Positions 43,355 to 50,677 of a stretch of 64,000 bases of DNA are shown here, one piece after another. Origin of the DNA: Micromonospora chalcea. Its GTDB lineage: Bacteria; Actinomycetota; Actinomycetes; Mycobacteriales; Micromonosporaceae. The position numbers and the translations under genes are program-made. The DNA lies in NCBI RefSeq assembly GCF_002926165.1, contig NZ_MAGP01000094.1, forward strand, positions 33,369 to 97,368, in the 5' to 3' direction. The notes below the pieces were generated by a model. It did not search any database, was not told the origin of the DNA, and saw nothing but the letters and a program-made list of their open reading frames with translations. Every line of letters starts with the position of its first letter. Position 1 is the first letter of the stretch.

Positions 43355-44232
43355 CCGGCCCGGCGCAGCTCCGGCAGCAGCGCCGCCGCCTCCACCAGCA
43401 CCGCCGCGTCGCCCGCGTACCAGCTGCTGGCCCGGGGCCAGTGCGTCACCACGTCGGTGAAGCCCAGCCGGGCCGCCCGGGCCACCTGCTCGGCGAAGAA
43501 GTCGGCGCTGGTCAGCGAGAACATCGGAGCGGAGTCGAGCGAGAGGTAGCGGTCCAGCGTCGCCGGGTCACGGCCGGCCTGCTCCAGCGTGCGGTCCATC
43601 CGCTCGGACAGCTCCGTGACCGTCCGCCACCAGCTCTCCACGTCGTCGCTGCCCTGCCCGATGGTCACCCAGCCCTGCCCGAACCGGGCGGCCAGCCGCA
43701 TCGAGCGGGGACCGTTCGCGGCCACCACGAACGGCACCCGGGGCTGCTGGACGCACCCCGGGTTGTTGCGCGCGTCGACTGCGGTGAACCAGTCCCCGCG
43801 CCAGGTCGTGCCGTCCTCCCGCAGGATCGCGTCGAGCAGCTCGGTGAACTCGGCGAACCGGTCCACGCGCTGCCGGGGCGGCAGCGGCACGCCGCCGAGC
43901 ACCGCCGAGTCGAAGCCGATGCCCCCCGCGCCCAGGCCGAGCAGCACGCGGCCGTCGGACACGTCGTCGAGCGCCGTCACCTGCCGGGCGAACGCCACCG
44001 GGTGCCGGAAGTTCGGCGAGGCCACGAGCGTCCCCAGCTTGACCCGGGACGTCACGCCGGCCGCCGCGGTCAGCGTCGTCCACGAGTCGAACCACGGCCC
44101 GTCGACCAGGTCACGCCAGCCCAGGTGGTCGTAGGTCCAGGCGTGGTCGAAGCCCCACTCGTCCACCTGGGCCCACCGCCGACGTGCTTCCGACCAGCGC
44201 TGGTCAGGCAGGATCACGATGCCGATTCGCAT
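43351..44232 (-). CDS. LLM-class F420-dependent oxidoreductase
   Basis: The 293-residue luciferase-like monooxygenase-fold protein has MRIGIVILP at its N-terminus, WTYDHLGWRDL near residue 34, RVKLGTLVASPNFRHP near 60 and VLLGLGAGG near 98. It probably uses the deazaflavin F420, a cofactor made by actinobacteria; the substrate is unknown. A TACCCT -10 box is 7 nt before ATG 44232, so a leaderless mRNA is likely. The longer frame to 44286 is not supported. Confidence 0.9.
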   Translation of the reverse strand: MRIGIVILPDQRWSEARRRWAQVDEWGFDHAWTYDHLGWRDLVDGPWFDSWTTLTAAAGVTSRVKLGTLVASPNFRHPVAFARQVTALDDVSDGRVLLGLGAGGIGFDSAVLGGVPLPPRQRVDRFAEFTELLDAILREDGTTWRGDWFTAVDARNNPGCVQQPRVPFVVAANGPRSMRLAARFGQGWVTIGQGSDDVESWWRTVTELSERMDRTLEQAGRDPATLDRYLSLDSAPMFSLTSADFFAEQVARAARLGFTDVVTHWPRASSWYAGDAAVLVEAAALLPELRRAG

Positions 44233-44239
44233 GCCCGCC

Positions 44240-44245
44240 AGGGTA
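44240..44245 (-). promoter_or_regulatory. -10 box for leaderless LLM oxidoreductase gene
   Basis: TACCCT (minus strand) is 7 nt before the ATG at 44232. Confidence 0.6.
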
Positions 44246-44282
44246 CGACCCGGGTCGGACACTCCGACCCGGGTCGCGGTGA

Positions 44283-45335
44283 TCACGCCGCCAGATCGGC
44301 CACCACGCAGGCGATGTTGTCCGGTGCGCCGGCCGCGTACGCCAGCTCCACCAGGCGCTCGACGGCGCTCTCCGGGTCGTCCGCCTCGGCCAGCGCGCCG
44401 TGCAGCGCGCCCGGGTCCACCACGGCGGAGAGACCGTCGGAGCAGAGCAGATAGCGGTCGCCGGGCAGCGCGGTCCGCAGCGCCAGGTCCGCCTCGACCT
44501 CCGCGCCCGCGCCGAGCGCCCGGGCCAGCAGCGCCCGCTGCGGATGCGATCCCGCCTCGGCCGGGGTGAGCCGGCCCTGGTCGACGAGCGTCTGCACGTA
44601 CGTGTGGTCCTGGGTGAGCCGGGACAGCTCACCGCCGCGCAGCAGGTACGCCCGGCTGTCCCCGACGTGCACCAGCGCGAGCCGGGTACCACGTCGCACG
44701 AGCGCGGTGAGCGTGGTGGCAGGCTGATCGGTGTCGGTGGCGTGCGCGCGTACCGCCCGGTCGGCCCGGCTCACCGCGTCGGCAAGCGCGGCGAGCAGAT
44801 CGGCCTGCGACTCGTCCGTCTGCTCCAGCGGCCGCAGCGCGTCCACCGCCTCCGCGCTCGCCGTGGACCCGGCGGGACCGCGTACGCCGTCGGCGACAGC
44901 GAGCAGCGCTGCGCTCGCGTACGCGGTGTCCTCGTTGGAGTCGCGGACCGTGCCGGTCTCGCAGCGCGTCGCGTACCGGAAGATCGTCTCGGACATGGTG
45001 GTGCCCCTCTCGCTGAGCCTGTCGACGAGGAGCGCGACGGCCCGGCCGCGCGCCGCGGTGTCCGCGCTGACCCGCCGCCACCAGGCGTCGAGCGCCTCCG
45101 CGGCGGCCGCGGGCGGCAGGCCGCAGACGGTACGGATCTCGGCCAGCGGCATCCCCGCCCGGCGCAGCCCGGCGATCAGCCGCGCCCGGTCCGCCTGCTC
45201 CGGCGCGTAGTAGCGGTAGCCCGAGTGCGGGTCCACCGCGGCCGGGGGCAGCAGCCCGCAGTCGTCGTAGATGCGCAGCGCCTTGGCGCTCAGGCCGGTC
45301 GCGCGGGCGAACGCCCCGATGGTCAGCAGTCGCAC
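44283..45335 (-). CDS. MerR regulator fused to PP2C serine/threonine phosphatase
   Basis: The 350-residue protein joins two functions. Residues 1-~110 are a MerR-type winged helix (TIGAFARATGLSAKALRIYD, then SGYRYY, then the dimer helix). Residues ~120-350 are a PP2C phosphatase with RDSNEDTAY, VADGVRGPAGS, VHVGDSRAYLL, LLCSDGLS and PDNIACVV, keeping the metal-binding Asp residues. It may couple phosphorylation state to transcription, or be a phosphatase tethered to DNA. GTG 45335 has GGGAGG 4 nt upstream. No cognate kinase is nearby. Confidence 0.88.
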   Translation of the reverse strand: MRLLTIGAFARATGLSAKALRIYDDCGLLPPAAVDPHSGYRYYAPEQADRARLIAGLRRAGMPLAEIRTVCGLPPAAAAEALDAWWRRVSADTAARGRAVALLVDRLSERGTTMSETIFRYATRCETGTVRDSNEDTAYASAALLAVADGVRGPAGSTASAEAVDALRPLEQTDESQADLLAALADAVSRADRAVRAHATDTDQPATTLTALVRRGTRLALVHVGDSRAYLLRGGELSRLTQDHTYVQTLVDQGRLTPAEAGSHPQRALLARALGAGAEVEADLALRTALPGDRYLLCSDGLSAVVDPGALHGALAEADDPESAVERLVELAYAAGAPDNIACVVADLAA

Positions 45336-45411
45336 CGTGCCTCCCTCGCGCTCCTCGTGCCGGTCACCGCGACCGGCACCGATCACGCTGGGCCTTGCCG
45401 CAGGGGACGGG

Positions 45412-45978
45412 TCAAGGCGTCGTTGCCGCCAGTTTGGCGAGCATCCGGCCCAGATGCGGCTCGATCGTGCCGGTCGGCGCCTCGTTCACCTCGGCCGGCG
45501 TCCACCAGCGGATGCCCGCGAACTCCACCGAGTCGGGCGTGAACCGCTGGTCACGGCCCGCGGACAGCACGTACCAGAGGCTCACGTCGGTGTGCCGGTG
45601 CTCGGGCGGGCCGACCGTCTCGGTGACGGTGAGGAACGCCGGGCGCTCACCGAACGGCGGCGCGAAGACCGCCGACACGCCCAGTTCCTCCCGCAGCTCG
45701 CGGCGCACCGTGTCGGCCGGGTGCTCTCCCGGCTCGACGTGCCCGCCGCTGGGCAACCACATCGCGGCGAGGCGGTGGTCGACGAGCAGCACCGCGCCGT
45801 CGGCCGGGTCGCGGAGCAGGAAGTACGCGACCAGGTGTGGCGACGGCGTACGCGGCTTGGCCCGGCGGAAGATGTCCTCCGTGCCGGCCAGCCAGGTCAA
45901 GGCCGCCTCCCGGTGCCGCGCCTCCAGCTCGTCCCCAGGTGGCAGTTCCTCGACCAGTGCCCGGATCTCGTCCCGCAT
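45412..45978 (-). CDS. NUDIX hydrolase
   Basis: The 188-residue protein carries a complete Nudix box near residue 92 (GGHVEPGEHPADTVRREL followed by REELGV), which binds Mg2+ and cleaves nucleoside diphosphate-linked compounds. The substrate is unknown. The N-terminal ~45 residues are helical and precede the Nudix fold. CAGCAT 7 nt before ATG 45978 may be a leaderless -10. Confidence 0.9.
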   Translation of the reverse strand: MRDEIRALVEELPPGDELEARHREAALTWLAGTEDIFRRAKPRTPSPHLVAYFLLRDPADGAVLLVDHRLAAMWLPSGGHVEPGEHPADTVRRELREELGVSAVFAPPFGERPAFLTVTETVGPPEHRHTDVSLWYVLSAGRDQRFTPDSVEFAGIRWWTPAEVNEAPTGTIEPHLGRMLAKLAATTP

Positions 45979-46010
45979 CCCGCCGATGCTGCCACCTGGG
46001 TACGACGGGA

Positions 46011-46904
46011 TCAGTCCGGCGGCAGCGGGTTGGCGTCGGCTGCTGCGCGGACGAACTCGCGTACCCGGGATGTGGTGTTCCCGGCCGGCCACACCGGACC
46101 GCGACAGATCGGCGGCGCGTCATGGATCGGCACGTAGGCCACGTCCGGGCGGGCGTAGAACTGCCGGGCCTGCTCACCCACCGGCAGCACCCCGCGCCCC
46201 AGCGCGACGAGCGCCAGCATCTCGGAGAAGCTGCCACCCACCGGGCCCTTCGGCACCGGACGGCCGGACGGGGTGCGGTCCGGCGTGCGGTCCTGCTTGA
46301 ACGCGGTCGACGTCACCGCCGGGTACTGCACCACCGGATGGTCGCCCAGCACCTCCAGCGACACCGACTCCTCGGCCGCCAGCGGATGGCCCGCGGCCAC
46401 CGCGAGCACCCGGCGCTCGCGCAGCAGCACCGGGCCGCTCGCCATGCCGTCGAAGGGGTACGAGGCGATCAGGACGTCGATCGTGCCGTCCAGCAGGCTC
46501 GACCGGGTGCTGGCCAGCGGCGCCTCGTGCACGTGCACCTCGCAGTCCGGGTGGCGCTCGGTGAACAGCGCGACCGCGCGCAGCAGCACCGGCGCTGTCG
46601 ACTCGCCGACGTACGCCACCCGCAGCTCGCCGGTGAGCCCGCGCCCGGCGTCCACAGCCCGCTGCACCGCCGCCTCGATGCCGGCCACCAGCGGGCGCAT
46701 CTCCTCGGCCAGGCGGGCGCCGATCGGGGTGAGGCGGACGACCCGGCTGGTGCGCTCGAACAGCGGCGCGCCGATGCGGCGTTCCAGCTTGCGCACCACG
46801 TGACTGACCCGGCCGGTGCTCACCCGCAGCCGCTCGGCGGTCCGCCCGAAGTGCAGCTCCTCGGCCAGCGTCAGGAACGTCTCGATCTCGTACCGCTCCA
46901 GCAC
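46011..46904 (-). CDS. LysR-family transcriptional regulator
   Basis: The 297-residue regulator has an N-terminal winged helix (LTLAEELHFGRTAERLRVSTGRVS, recognition helix near residues 28-45, then RIGAPLFERTSRVVRLTPIG) and a periplasmic-binding-protein-like effector domain. GTG 46904 has GGAGG at 6 nt. The convention for this family is control of the divergent gene, here the VOC protein. A CGATCG-N5-CGATCG element lies between them. Confidence 0.92.
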   Translation of the reverse strand: MLERYEIETFLTLAEELHFGRTAERLRVSTGRVSHVVRKLERRIGAPLFERTSRVVRLTPIGARLAEEMRPLVAGIEAAVQRAVDAGRGLTGELRVAYVGESTAPVLLRAVALFTERHPDCEVHVHEAPLASTRSSLLDGTIDVLIASYPFDGMASGPVLLRERRVLAVAAGHPLAAEESVSLEVLGDHPVVQYPAVTSTAFKQDRTPDRTPSGRPVPKGPVGGSFSEMLALVALGRGVLPVGEQARQFYARPDVAYVPIHDAPPICRGPVWPAGNTTSRVREFVRAAADANPLPPD

Positions 46905-46934
46905 AAGGCGCCTCCGTCGTTGCCCGTGAGTCAA

Positions 46935-46951
46935 CGATCGTAGTGCGATCG
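46935..46951. promoter_or_regulatory. Candidate LysR operator
   Basis: CGATCG-TAGTG-CGATCG lies in the 87-bp divergent gap between the LysR gene and the VOC gene and contains an ATC-N7-GAT dyad. Confidence 0.5.
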
Positions 46952-46991
46952 GGGGTTGGTCCCGCCGCCGCGCCGGGCCAGAGTTGACGGC

Positions 46992-47387
46992 ATGCGGAAC
47001 GATCTCGTGACGGTGACCGGGTTCGACCATCTCGTGCTATCGGTGAGCGACGTCGAGCGTTCCCTCGACTTCTACTGCGGCACGCTCGGGCTGGCCCCGG
47101 TGCGGGTCGACAGGTGGCGGGCCGGCGAGGTGCCCTTCCCCTCCGTACGCATCGACGCCGGCACCATCATCGACCTGATCGCGGGCGACCCGACCGGGTC
47201 CAACGTGGACCACTTCTGCCTCGTCGTGGAGCCGGTCGACTGGCAGCGAGTGGTCGACTCCGGGGTGTTCACGGTGCTGACCGGCCCGGTCCCGCGCTTC
47301 GGCGCACGGGGCACCGGCACCTCGATCTACGTCAGCGACCCGGACGGCAACACAATCGAACTGCGTTCCTACCCGGCCGACGCCTAA
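46992..47387 (+). CDS. VOC-family (glyoxalase/dioxygenase superfamily) protein
   Basis: The 131-residue protein has the betaalphabetabetabeta signature: TGFDHLVLSVSDVERSLDFY near residue 9, VDHFCLVVEP near 71 and YVSDPDGNTIELRS near 113, whose His and Glu are typical metal ligands. The reaction is unknown (glyoxalase, extradiol dioxygenase or resistance protein). CAGAGT 7 nt before ATG 46992 may be a leaderless -10. It is divergent from LysR. Confidence 0.87.
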   Translation: MRNDLVTVTGFDHLVLSVSDVERSLDFYCGTLGLAPVRVDRWRAGEVPFPSVRIDAGTIIDLIAGDPTGSNVDHFCLVVEPVDWQRVVDSGVFTVLTGPVPRFGARGTGTSIYVSDPDGNTIELRSYPADA

Positions 47388-47390
47388 CCT
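47385..47390 (+). promoter_or_regulatory. -10 box for leaderless GNAT gene
   Basis: TAACCT is 6 nt before ATG 47397. Its first three bases are also the stop codon of the VOC gene, so the acetyltransferase has its own promoter despite the tight spacing. Confidence 0.6.
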
Positions 47391-47396
47391 GGCCCG

Positions 47397-47903
47397 ATGC
47401 CGGAGCTGGAACGACTCGCCGCCCACCACGCGCCCGCCGTGCTGCGGTTCGAGCGGGAGAACCGGGCCTACTTCGCCCGGTACGTCCCCGACCGGGGCGA
47501 CGACTTCTTCACCGGCTACGCCGCCCGGCACGCGGCCCTGCTGGCCGAGCAGGACCGCGGCACCTGCCACTTCCACGTGCTGGTCGGCGACTACGGCGCC
47601 GTGCTCGGGCGCTTCAACCTGGTCGACGTCGCAGGCGGCAGCGCCGAGCTGGGCTACCGCGTGGCCGAGCGCGCCGCCGGGCGCGGGCTCGCCGGCGAAG
47701 GCGTACGGCGCGTCTGCGAGCTGGCCCGCGGCGAGTACGGGCTGCGCCGGCTCGTCGCCTCGGCGGCGCTGGCAAACCCGGCCTCACTGGCGGTGCTCAC
47801 GCGTGCCGGCTTCGTACCGGACGGTCCGGTGGAACTGGACGGGGAGCCCGGCCTGCGGCACACGCTCGACCTCGACGTGCCCTACGCTGTGGCGTCGCCG
47901 TAG
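47397..47903 (+). CDS. GNAT-family N-acetyltransferase
   Basis: The 168-residue protein has the GNAT core: GRFNLVDVAGGSAELGYRV near residue 72, the acetyl-CoA pyrophosphate loop RAAGRGLAGEGV near 92 and the LANPASLAVLTRAGF segment near 125. It resembles the RimJ/RimL type, which acetylates protein N-termini or small amines. It overlaps the convergent RibD-like gene by 22 nt. Confidence 0.88.
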   Translation: MPELERLAAHHAPAVLRFERENRAYFARYVPDRGDDFFTGYAARHAALLAEQDRGTCHFHVLVGDYGAVLGRFNLVDVAGGSAELGYRVAERAAGRGLAGEGVRRVCELARGEYGLRRLVASAALANPASLAVLTRAGFVPDGPVELDGEPGLRHTLDLDVPYAVASP

Positions 47904-48493
47904 GCGGGCGCGCCGGCCGGCTCGTACATCAACTGCAGCGTGCCGTGGGCGTGGGTGACCGACTCGGTGAGCCGCAGCGCGGTCGGCACCGTGCCGTCGC
48001 CGAACAGCCGCTTGCCGGTGCCGAGCAGCACCGGGTACACCCACAGGTTGAGCCGGTCCACGAGGCCGGCGCGCAGCAGCGACTGCGCCAGGTCGAGGCT
48101 GCCGATCACGTGCACCTCGTCGTGGCGGGCCTTGATCTCGGTGACGCGCTCGGCGAGGTCACCGTTGACCAGCGTGGAGTTCGCCCAGGCCAGCGGCTCG
48201 GTGAGGGTGCGGCTGGCCACGTACTTGGGCACGCCGTTGAGCAGGCCGGTGAAGGGGATCTCCTCCGGCGCCTTCGGCCAGTAGCCGGCGAAGATGTCGT
48301 ACGTCTTGCGGCCCAGCAGCAGCGCGTCCATGCTGCTCGCCTGCTGGAACATCACCGTGCCGGACTTCTCGTCCAGCAGCGGCATCTGCCAGCCGCCGTG
48401 GTTGAAACCGCCGTCACGGTCCTCGTCGGGCTCGCCGGGCGCCTGCGCCACGCCGTCGAGGGTCAGGAACTCGGTCACGATCAACGTACCCAT
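47882..48493 (-). CDS. Dihydrofolate reductase/RibD C-terminal family protein
   Basis: The 203-residue reductase-like protein begins with the FLTLDGVAQ motif, has DALLLGRKTYDIFAGYWP near residue 55 and VIGSLDLAQSLLRAGLVDRL near 128, as in RibD_C-type NADPH-dependent reductases. A role in riboflavin or other pteridine-like reduction is possible but not shown. It diverges from the small gene at 48571. Confidence 0.9.
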   Translation of the reverse strand: MGTLIVTEFLTLDGVAQAPGEPDEDRDGGFNHGGWQMPLLDEKSGTVMFQQASSMDALLLGRKTYDIFAGYWPKAPEEIPFTGLLNGVPKYVASRTLTEPLAWANSTLVNGDLAERVTEIKARHDEVHVIGSLDLAQSLLRAGLVDRLNLWVYPVLLGTGKRLFGDGTVPTALRLTESVTHAHGTLQLMYEPAGAPAYGDATA

Positions 48494-48570
48494 GGGTCTG
48501 CTCCTCCGGTTTTCGCTCGTCCCCCGACAGACCCGTCAACGACCCGCAACTCATCGCCGAGGTGTACGTG

Positions 48571-48873
48571 ATGGATTTCGTGGAACTTGTCATCGACGGG
48601 CAGATCGACATCGATCGCGACGACCTCGAAGATGCCCTCAACGAGGCTCTCGTCGGGCGCGGCGAGGTGACCGGTGCCGGAACAAGCGAGCACGGCTCGC
48701 ACCTCGACGTCGACGTCCTTGTGACGGCGGACCGACGAGCCGTCCTGGACGCCGTCTTCGGGGTGCTCGCCGCCTTGGACCTGGGCGACTCCGTGCGGGT
48801 CCGGCCCGGCGATGGGCAGACCTGGATCCGCCCGGGCCAGTGGACCCGCTCTACTCGTGCCGGACGAGCCTGA
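48571..48873 (+). CDS. Hypothetical acidic protein, 100 aa
   Basis: The protein is Asp/Val-rich, with the MDFVELVIDGQIDIDRDDLE start, a GAGTSEHGSHLDVDVLV central stretch and a C-terminal basic tail. No known family is clear. ATG 48571 has GAGG at 8 nt. Neighbours are an immunity-like SMI1 gene, converging with a 23-nt overlap, and a further unknown gene at 49511. It could be an accessory immunity protein, but that is speculative. Confidence 0.6.
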   Translation: MDFVELVIDGQIDIDRDDLEDALNEALVGRGEVTGAGTSEHGSHLDVDVLVTADRRAVLDAVFGVLAALDLGDSVRVRPGDGQTWIRPGQWTRSTRAGRA

Positions 48874-49396
48874 AGGGCACCCCGTCGATCTCCGTGACGT
48901 ACCCGATGACCGGCACCGGGTTCCTCAGTTCCGCGATCTCGACAAGCAATGAGGTGGCAGTGCCGGCGTAGGGCTCGGGCGGGTCGATCAGGGCGGTATC
49001 GCAGACCACCGTCGGCCACTGCTCGGGAGGACCGTCGTTCAGGTGCCAGCAGAGCAGATAGTCGAAGTTCACGGCTCCCCAGACCCGGAGGTCTCCCGGG
49101 GAGGTGCCGAAGTGGTAGGGGAAGCCACCCGCACACTCCGCCTTCTCGTTCATCACGTCTTGCCAGTTGCGCGCGTACAGGAGGAAGTCCGGTACGCCCC
49201 AGGCGGAAGGATGAAGCACTTCCAGGAAGCCGATGACGCCGTGTGGGAAGCGCTCGACGAAGCGTCGGTAGTCCTCGGGAAAGGGGTGGCCGGCGGCCTC
49301 GGTGAGGGCCGGCCAGTCGACCTCGATTCCCGCCGATCCGTCCCAGTCGAGCAGGACGGCGAGCCGGTCCGTCGTCGGCGAAGCGCTCGGTGTCAT
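48851..49396 (-). CDS. SMI1/KNR4 (SUKH) family protein, probable orphan immunity protein
   Basis: The 181-residue protein has SUKH features: WPALTEAAGHPFPEDYRRFV near residue 27, IGFLEVLHPSAW near 55, the FHFG-like YHFGTSPGDLRVW near 93, and a YLLCWHLNDGPPEQWPTVV block near 113. SUKH domains are mainly immunity proteins against polymorphic toxins. No toxin gene is seen nearby. ATG 49396 has GGAGG at 7 nt. It converges on the gene at 48571. Confidence 0.83.
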   Translation of the reverse strand: MTPSASPTTDRLAVLLDWDGSAGIEVDWPALTEAAGHPFPEDYRRFVERFPHGVIGFLEVLHPSAWGVPDFLLYARNWQDVMNEKAECAGGFPYHFGTSPGDLRVWGAVNFDYLLCWHLNDGPPEQWPTVVCDTALIDPPEPYAGTATSLLVEIAELRNPVPVIGYVTEIDGVPFRLVRHE

Positions 49397-49510
49397 TCGG
49401 CGACCTCCGGCAGATGATCGTTAATCGAGTGCACGCCCCGTCCGTCTCCACCGTAAGATCAATCTCTTCGGCAGGCGTACGTCTCCGGAGTCCTCGAAGG
49501 CGGATTCGCC

Positions 49511-50287
49511 ATGATCCCCGATCGGACTGAGACAAGCGGCCTCCTGGACGAGGCGCTGGCGGGTGTGGCCGTCGCGTTCCAGGGCATGACGGCCCACGAG
49601 CAGGAGTCCAACTGCGAGTGCCACTGGGGCAGTGCGGAGGAACTGGCACTGCTGAAGACGCCGGACGTGCCGCTCGACGAAGAGCTGCTCCGACGCACGT
49701 ACTGGGCCGCGGACTGGCACTATCCGGGTCTGCTGCTGCGCCGGATCCTGCCCCAGGTGACTGAGCGCCTCGTGGACGGCCGAATAGTGGCGATGGAAGG
49801 GCTGGACAGTCTGGCCCGCTTCTTCGCCGTCTCTCCCTGGCACGAGTGGCCGAAGGGGCAGCAGGCCGCCCTGCGGAGGTTTCTGAACGTCTGGTGGGTG
49901 CATGTTCTGGTCGAGCCCGACGCGAAGGTGCCCGCACATGCGGCCCTGCCGTTCCTCGCCGAGGCCACCACCAGGCTCACGCCGTGGTTGGCCGACTGGG
50001 CGGAGGCGCTGGTCAACGAGCCGGCCCGGCGACATCTGGTCGAGGCCATGGATGAGTGGATGTACGACCTGCAGGGCGACGCGCTCCCGTGGCCGAGTTC
50101 GCACGACATCGACGCGTGGGCCCCCGCGCTGCAACTGTGGGTGATACGGCACGCGCCGGCCGTCCTGCGCGAGCACGACGCGTCGGCGGAGCTGATCGAG
50201 GACATCAGCCGGTTCAGCCTGCCCGATTCCGAGCGGTACGACAAACCGCTCTCGCGCTGGCACGCCGGGCGCCCGTGGCCTGAGTGA
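49511..50287 (+). CDS. Hypothetical protein with CECHWG motif, 258 aa
   Basis: The protein is Trp-rich and helical, with a CECHWGSAEELALLK segment near residue 36, DWHYPGLLLRRILPQV near 71, and a WWVHVLVEPDAK segment near 127. I recall no characterised family. Placed next to an SMI1/KNR4 gene, it may be another immunity-type protein. AAGGCGG precedes ATG 49511. The three genes at 48571-50287 and their less biased codon choice suggest an accessory islet. Confidence 0.65.
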   Translation: MIPDRTETSGLLDEALAGVAVAFQGMTAHEQESNCECHWGSAEELALLKTPDVPLDEELLRRTYWAADWHYPGLLLRRILPQVTERLVDGRIVAMEGLDSLARFFAVSPWHEWPKGQQAALRRFLNVWWVHVLVEPDAKVPAHAALPFLAEATTRLTPWLADWAEALVNEPARRHLVEAMDEWMYDLQGDALPWPSSHDIDAWAPALQLWVIRHAPAVLREHDASAELIEDISRFSLPDSERYDKPLSRWHAGRPWPE

Positions 50288-50294
50288 CGTCGAA

Positions 50295-50328
50295 GGCCCT
50301 GGCTGGGACTTGCGTCCTGACCAGGGCC
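50295..50328. terminator. Hairpin between the 258-aa gene and tRNA-Gly
   Basis: The arms 50295-50309 and 50314-50328 pair with a few internal mismatches; the outer 8 bp (GGCCCTGG/CCAGGGCC) are perfect. It would end both convergent transcripts. Confidence 0.65.
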
Positions 50329-50335
50329 TCTCGCG

Positions 50336-50409
50336 TGGAGCGGGTGACGGGAATCGAACCCGCACTGTCAGCTTGGGAAGCTGATGTTCTGCCATTGAAC
50401 TACACCCGC
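50336..50409 (-). tRNA. tRNA-Gly, anticodon CCC
   Basis: On the minus strand the sequence opens with GCGGGTG and closes with CACCCGC plus an encoded TCCA. The acceptor stem is a perfect 7 bp. The anticodon stem encloses TTCCCAA, giving CCC, and the T loop is TTCGATT between GCGGG and CCCGT. CCC-glycine tRNA reads GGG codons, which are common in this GC-rich genome. The CCA end (50336-50338) is encoded. Confidence 0.95.
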
Positions 50410-50463
50410 AGGCGGCACCACTCTACCTGAAGCCCCCCACCCCCGTGCACTCAGGTGCGCGCG

Positions 50464-50489
50464 CCACCTCGGCGAGGTGGCGGCATCGG
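50464..50489. repeat. Partial copy of the palindromic repeat core
   Basis: CCACCTCGGCGAGGTGG and the following GCATCGG tail are identical over 26 nt to the core of copy 1 of the 21486-22074 array. The flanking sequence differs, so this is a related element of the same dispersed family, 54 nt upstream of tRNA-Gly. Confidence 0.75.
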
Positions 50490-50568
50490 CGGGCGGTTGA
50501 CCCAGCCACCTCCCCGAACTGGAGTGGATCAAGCACTCACCGGCGCCGGCAGGCGCGAAGTTGCACGT

Positions 50569-50629
50569 CGGAAACGTATGGGCATTCTCAAATGCATCGA
50601 TGGGATGTAACGTCTGCCCCACGTTTCCG
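50569..50629. promoter_or_regulatory. Inverted repeat upstream of the metalloprotease
   Basis: CGGAAACGT (50569-50577) and ACGTTTCCG (50621-50629) form a perfect 9-bp inverted repeat across 43 nt, ending 48 bp before the start. It could be a paired operator or an mRNA stem. The 391-bp gap 50288-50677 otherwise holds the tRNA and the partial repeat. Confidence 0.4.
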
Positions 50630-50677
50630 CACCGGCGTGACACACCCCCTGGCACGCCGTCAGAAAGAGGTGGGCCC

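Noticed and set aside
50336..50409. tRNA-Gly as phage attachment site with an integrated element
   Set aside because: No integrase, no duplicated tRNA 3' end and no phage genes were seen on either side.
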